A stretch of DNA of 8,269 nt from Verrucomicrobiales bacterium (GTDB lineage Bacteria; Verrucomicrobiota; Verrucomicrobiia; Limisphaerales; UBA1100), in the NCBI GenBank assembly GCA_002718935.1, contig PBFV01000048.1:19086-27354 (forward strand). Reading direction: 5' to 3'. A model generated the notes under the pieces. The model searched no databases, was not told the DNA's origin, and saw only the letters and a list, made by a program, of their open reading frames with translations. Positions 7,001-8,269 of this stretch are shown here, piece after piece; position 1 is the first letter of the stretch, and every line of letters starts with the position of its first letter. The position numbers and the translations under genes were made by a program.

Positions 7001-7837
7001 ATGGCTAAATTTTTGAAAAACCTGAAAAGCAAGGTCGAGCATTACAAAACGAAGGCGGAGGAAATCCAGGCGATGATCCACGACGGCGCCGAGACAATCC
7101 GCGACATCCGCGCTGACGTGGAGGACACCGTCGAAGACCTCAAGACGGACAGCGAGGAAAAGATGATGGAAAGCCTGGAGCAAATCCAGGAAGCCGAGCG
7201 GGTGTTTAAAGAGGCGGGCTACCTGCTGCACGCCGTAGAGCTGGAAATGGGTTTCAGCCCCAAGGTGGTGGCCGTGCTGCGCCGGGAATCTGAAGTAAGC
7301 GAACGCAAACAGGAACGCCTGCTCAAGCAGCACGAGGATGACAAGATTATCAGCACCATGCTCAAGGCGCTGTTCAAGGCGGAGGCGCTGGAAGACAAGG
7401 TGCACCTGCGGCGGTTGACCTTTCATGAGGTACACATTGAGCTGGGTCTGGTGCCCGCCGTGCATGTGTTGTGGGAGGACCAAAGCGCGGTGGCGGCGCC
7501 AGCGATTGAGAGCACCAGTTCGTCTAGTTCCTCCACTTACCAAAGCCCGTTTACCAGCAGTAGCAGCTCCTTCACCAGCCCGGGAAGTTCTTCGTTTACG
7601 CGAAGCTCATTTGTGACCGAGGAAGAAGAGCCGGAGCCCCAGCCTGAACCAGAGCCGGTCGCCGAAATGCCCGTTGAGGAATCCAAACCGGAGCCCAAGC
7701 CACAACCCAAACCGCCCGTGATGGAAGGGGTAGAGGAACAAACCTCCTCCGCACCCGAGGTTTCCGTGAGCGCGCGTGATCCGGAAGATGACAAGTGGAC
7801 CAGCTTCCCGGACATCTCGTTCCCGGGCAGCAAATAA
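7001..7837 (+). CDS. Helical/coiled-coil protein with duplicated motif and Ser-rich and Pro/Glu-rich tail, unknown function, 278 aa
   Basis: I do not recognise a family. Residues 1-70 are highly charged and helical (KNLKSKVEHYKTKAEEIQAM; DIRADVEDTVEDLKTDSEEK), probably coiled coil. Residues 71-160 look like a small folded region built around a motif that occurs twice: HAVELEMGFSPKV (77-89) and HEVHIELGLVPAV (142-154). They are separated by a charged helix (RRESEVSERKQERLLKQHEDD, within 94-114). Residues 171-204 are a Ser/Thr-rich low-complexity stretch, 207-240 a Glu/Pro/Lys-rich stretch (EEEEPEPQPEPEP), and 241-278 an acidic tail ending DISFPGSK. There is no signal peptide, membrane segment, Cys pair or catalytic motif, so it is probably a cytosolic scaffold or adaptor (inference). 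The start is fixed by AAGGA 6 bases upstream. It is divergent from the PLD operon, with which it may share a regulatory region, and converges on the gene at the right edge with only 9 bases between stops. Confidence 0.78.
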   Translation: MAKFLKNLKSKVEHYKTKAEEIQAMIHDGAETIRDIRADVEDTVEDLKTDSEEKMMESLEQIQEAERVFKEAGYLLHAVELEMGFSPKVVAVLRRESEVSERKQERLLKQHEDDKIISTMLKALFKAEALEDKVHLRRLTFHEVHIELGLVPAVHVLWEDQSAVAAPAIESTSSSSSSTYQSPFTSSSSSFTSPGSSSFTRSSFVTEEEEPEPQPEPEPVAEMPVEESKPEPKPQPKPPVMEGVEEQTSSAPEVSVSARDPEDDKWTSFPDISFPGSK

Positions 7838-7846
7838 GGAGAGGCT

Positions 7847-8269
7847 TTAAGCCTGAGGCTCGGCCGGCGGCTCTTCTGCTTCCGCCCCGGGTGTTCGCAC
7901 TTGAGCTTGAGCTGTCTGCAGTTGTGCAAGCAGATTCTGGATTAGCATGTCGCTGTCCGCCACCATCTCCTTGCTGACATCCACCACCACCTCAGACGGT
8001 TGCGCGGCGGCGAGCTTCTCCTGCAATTCCCGGTGCCGCTCGTGACTTGCGGAAAGCAATTGAACCATGTTCGCCATGGCAGCCTGCATTTGTGATGACT
8101 GGGCCTTTTCTTGAGATTGCAGAATCGCCTTGAGCAGCGTCTGATTGCTTTCACTCATGAAATTGATCATCGCCTGCTGGCGGTCCATAACAAGTTTTTG
8201 GTTATCCTGGGAGGCGGAGGCAATCGAGCCAGAGTATTCCAACGATTTTTCCAAAGCTCCTTGGAGTTG
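7847..8269 (-). CDS. Gln/Ala-rich helical protein, C-terminal part (5' end outside the window), unknown function
   Basis: The frame is open from the right edge to the TAA at 7849-7847, giving 140 codons. A TTG at 8254 could act as a start but has no visible ribosome site, and five sense codons (Q-L-Q-G-A) continue upstream to the edge, so the gene is most likely truncated by the window. The visible part is strongly helical and rich in Gln, Ala, Ser and Met (DRQQAMINFMSESNQTLLK; QSSQMQAAMANMVQLLSAS; HERHRELQEKLAAAQ). A short VVVDVSKEM segment and a second helix (LIQNLLAQLQTAQAQV) follow, then an acidic Pro/Glu tail (EAEEPPAEPQA). This suggests a coiled-coil, oligomerising protein. No family is recognised. 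Its reality is supported by codon-like composition and by the lack of any long competing frame on the other strand, but it is less certain than its neighbours. Confidence 0.6.
   Translation of the reverse strand, partial: QLQGALEKSLEYSGSIASASQDNQKLVMDRQQAMINFMSESNQTLLKAILQSQEKAQSSQMQAAMANMVQLLSASHERHRELQEKLAAAQPSEVVVDVSKEMVADSDMLIQNLLAQLQTAQAQVRTPGAEAEEPPAEPQA

Noticed and set aside
6962..7543. Open frame of 193 codons on the minus strand
   Set aside because: It is antisense to the helical-protein gene, which has a good ribosome site and a more protein-like composition. The antisense product is Leu/His/Phe-rich, as expected from the complement of Glu/Lys codons.
7541..7740. Ser-rich and Pro/Glu-rich stretch as a DNA tandem repeat or CRISPR-like array
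   Set aside because: The repetition is at the level of amino acid composition only. There is no regular repeat unit or spacer pattern in the DNA.
7842..7854. Short inverted repeat AGGCT-tta-AGCCT at the convergent stops as a bidirectional terminator
   Set aside because: It is a 5-bp stem with a 3-base loop and no T-run on either side. Such repeats arise by chance at this length.

Overview
The window looks like a piece of a chromosome from the Planctomycetota-Verrucomicrobiota-Lentisphaerota group, most likely Verrucomicrobiota. The basis is a minus-strand gene set almost confined to that group: a large secreted protein with a planctomycete-type cytochrome c domain plus DUF1549/DUF1553, a DUF1501 protein with an RR-type leader, and the first 30 codons of a secreted PQQ-like beta-propeller protein with the typical 'DWPSFRGP' start. 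GC is moderately high. No RNA gene, CRISPR array, insertion sequence or integrase was seen.

Left half (1-3919, all minus strand, transcribed right to left): PSD1/cytochrome protein (1532-3919), DUF1501 protein (94-1530) and beta-propeller protein (1-92, cut by the window edge). Each junction leaves one base between stop and next start, so the three genes very probably form one operon. Such sets are highly multiplied in these phyla and are usually linked to periplasmic polymer (polysaccharide) breakdown or oxidation, but the biochemical roles of the PSD1 and DUF1501 proteins are not firmly established. A 153-base gap (3920-4072) with an 8-bp dyad separates this operon from the next.

Middle (4073-6855, minus strand): a two-gene operon with a 2-base gap. 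The first gene is a compact single-HKD phospholipase D-family protein (nuclease or phosphodiesterase) with a helical N-terminal extension. The second is an unrecognised 692-residue multi-pass membrane protein. Its N-terminal part holds an ungapped 76-residue tandem duplication, followed by a proline-rich linker and a second membrane module. By hand count the DNA drops from about 58% to about 49% GC near the junction of the two modules.

Right part (6856-8269): a divergent intergenic region of 145 bases, then a plus-strand gene for a cytosolic-looking helical protein with an internally repeated motif and a Ser-rich, then Pro/Glu-rich, tail. It converges, with 9 bases between stops, on the 3' part of a Gln-rich helical protein that runs off the window. 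The PLD/membrane operon with its divergent helical partner is the best candidate for an undescribed system. Its function cannot be read from sequence alone.
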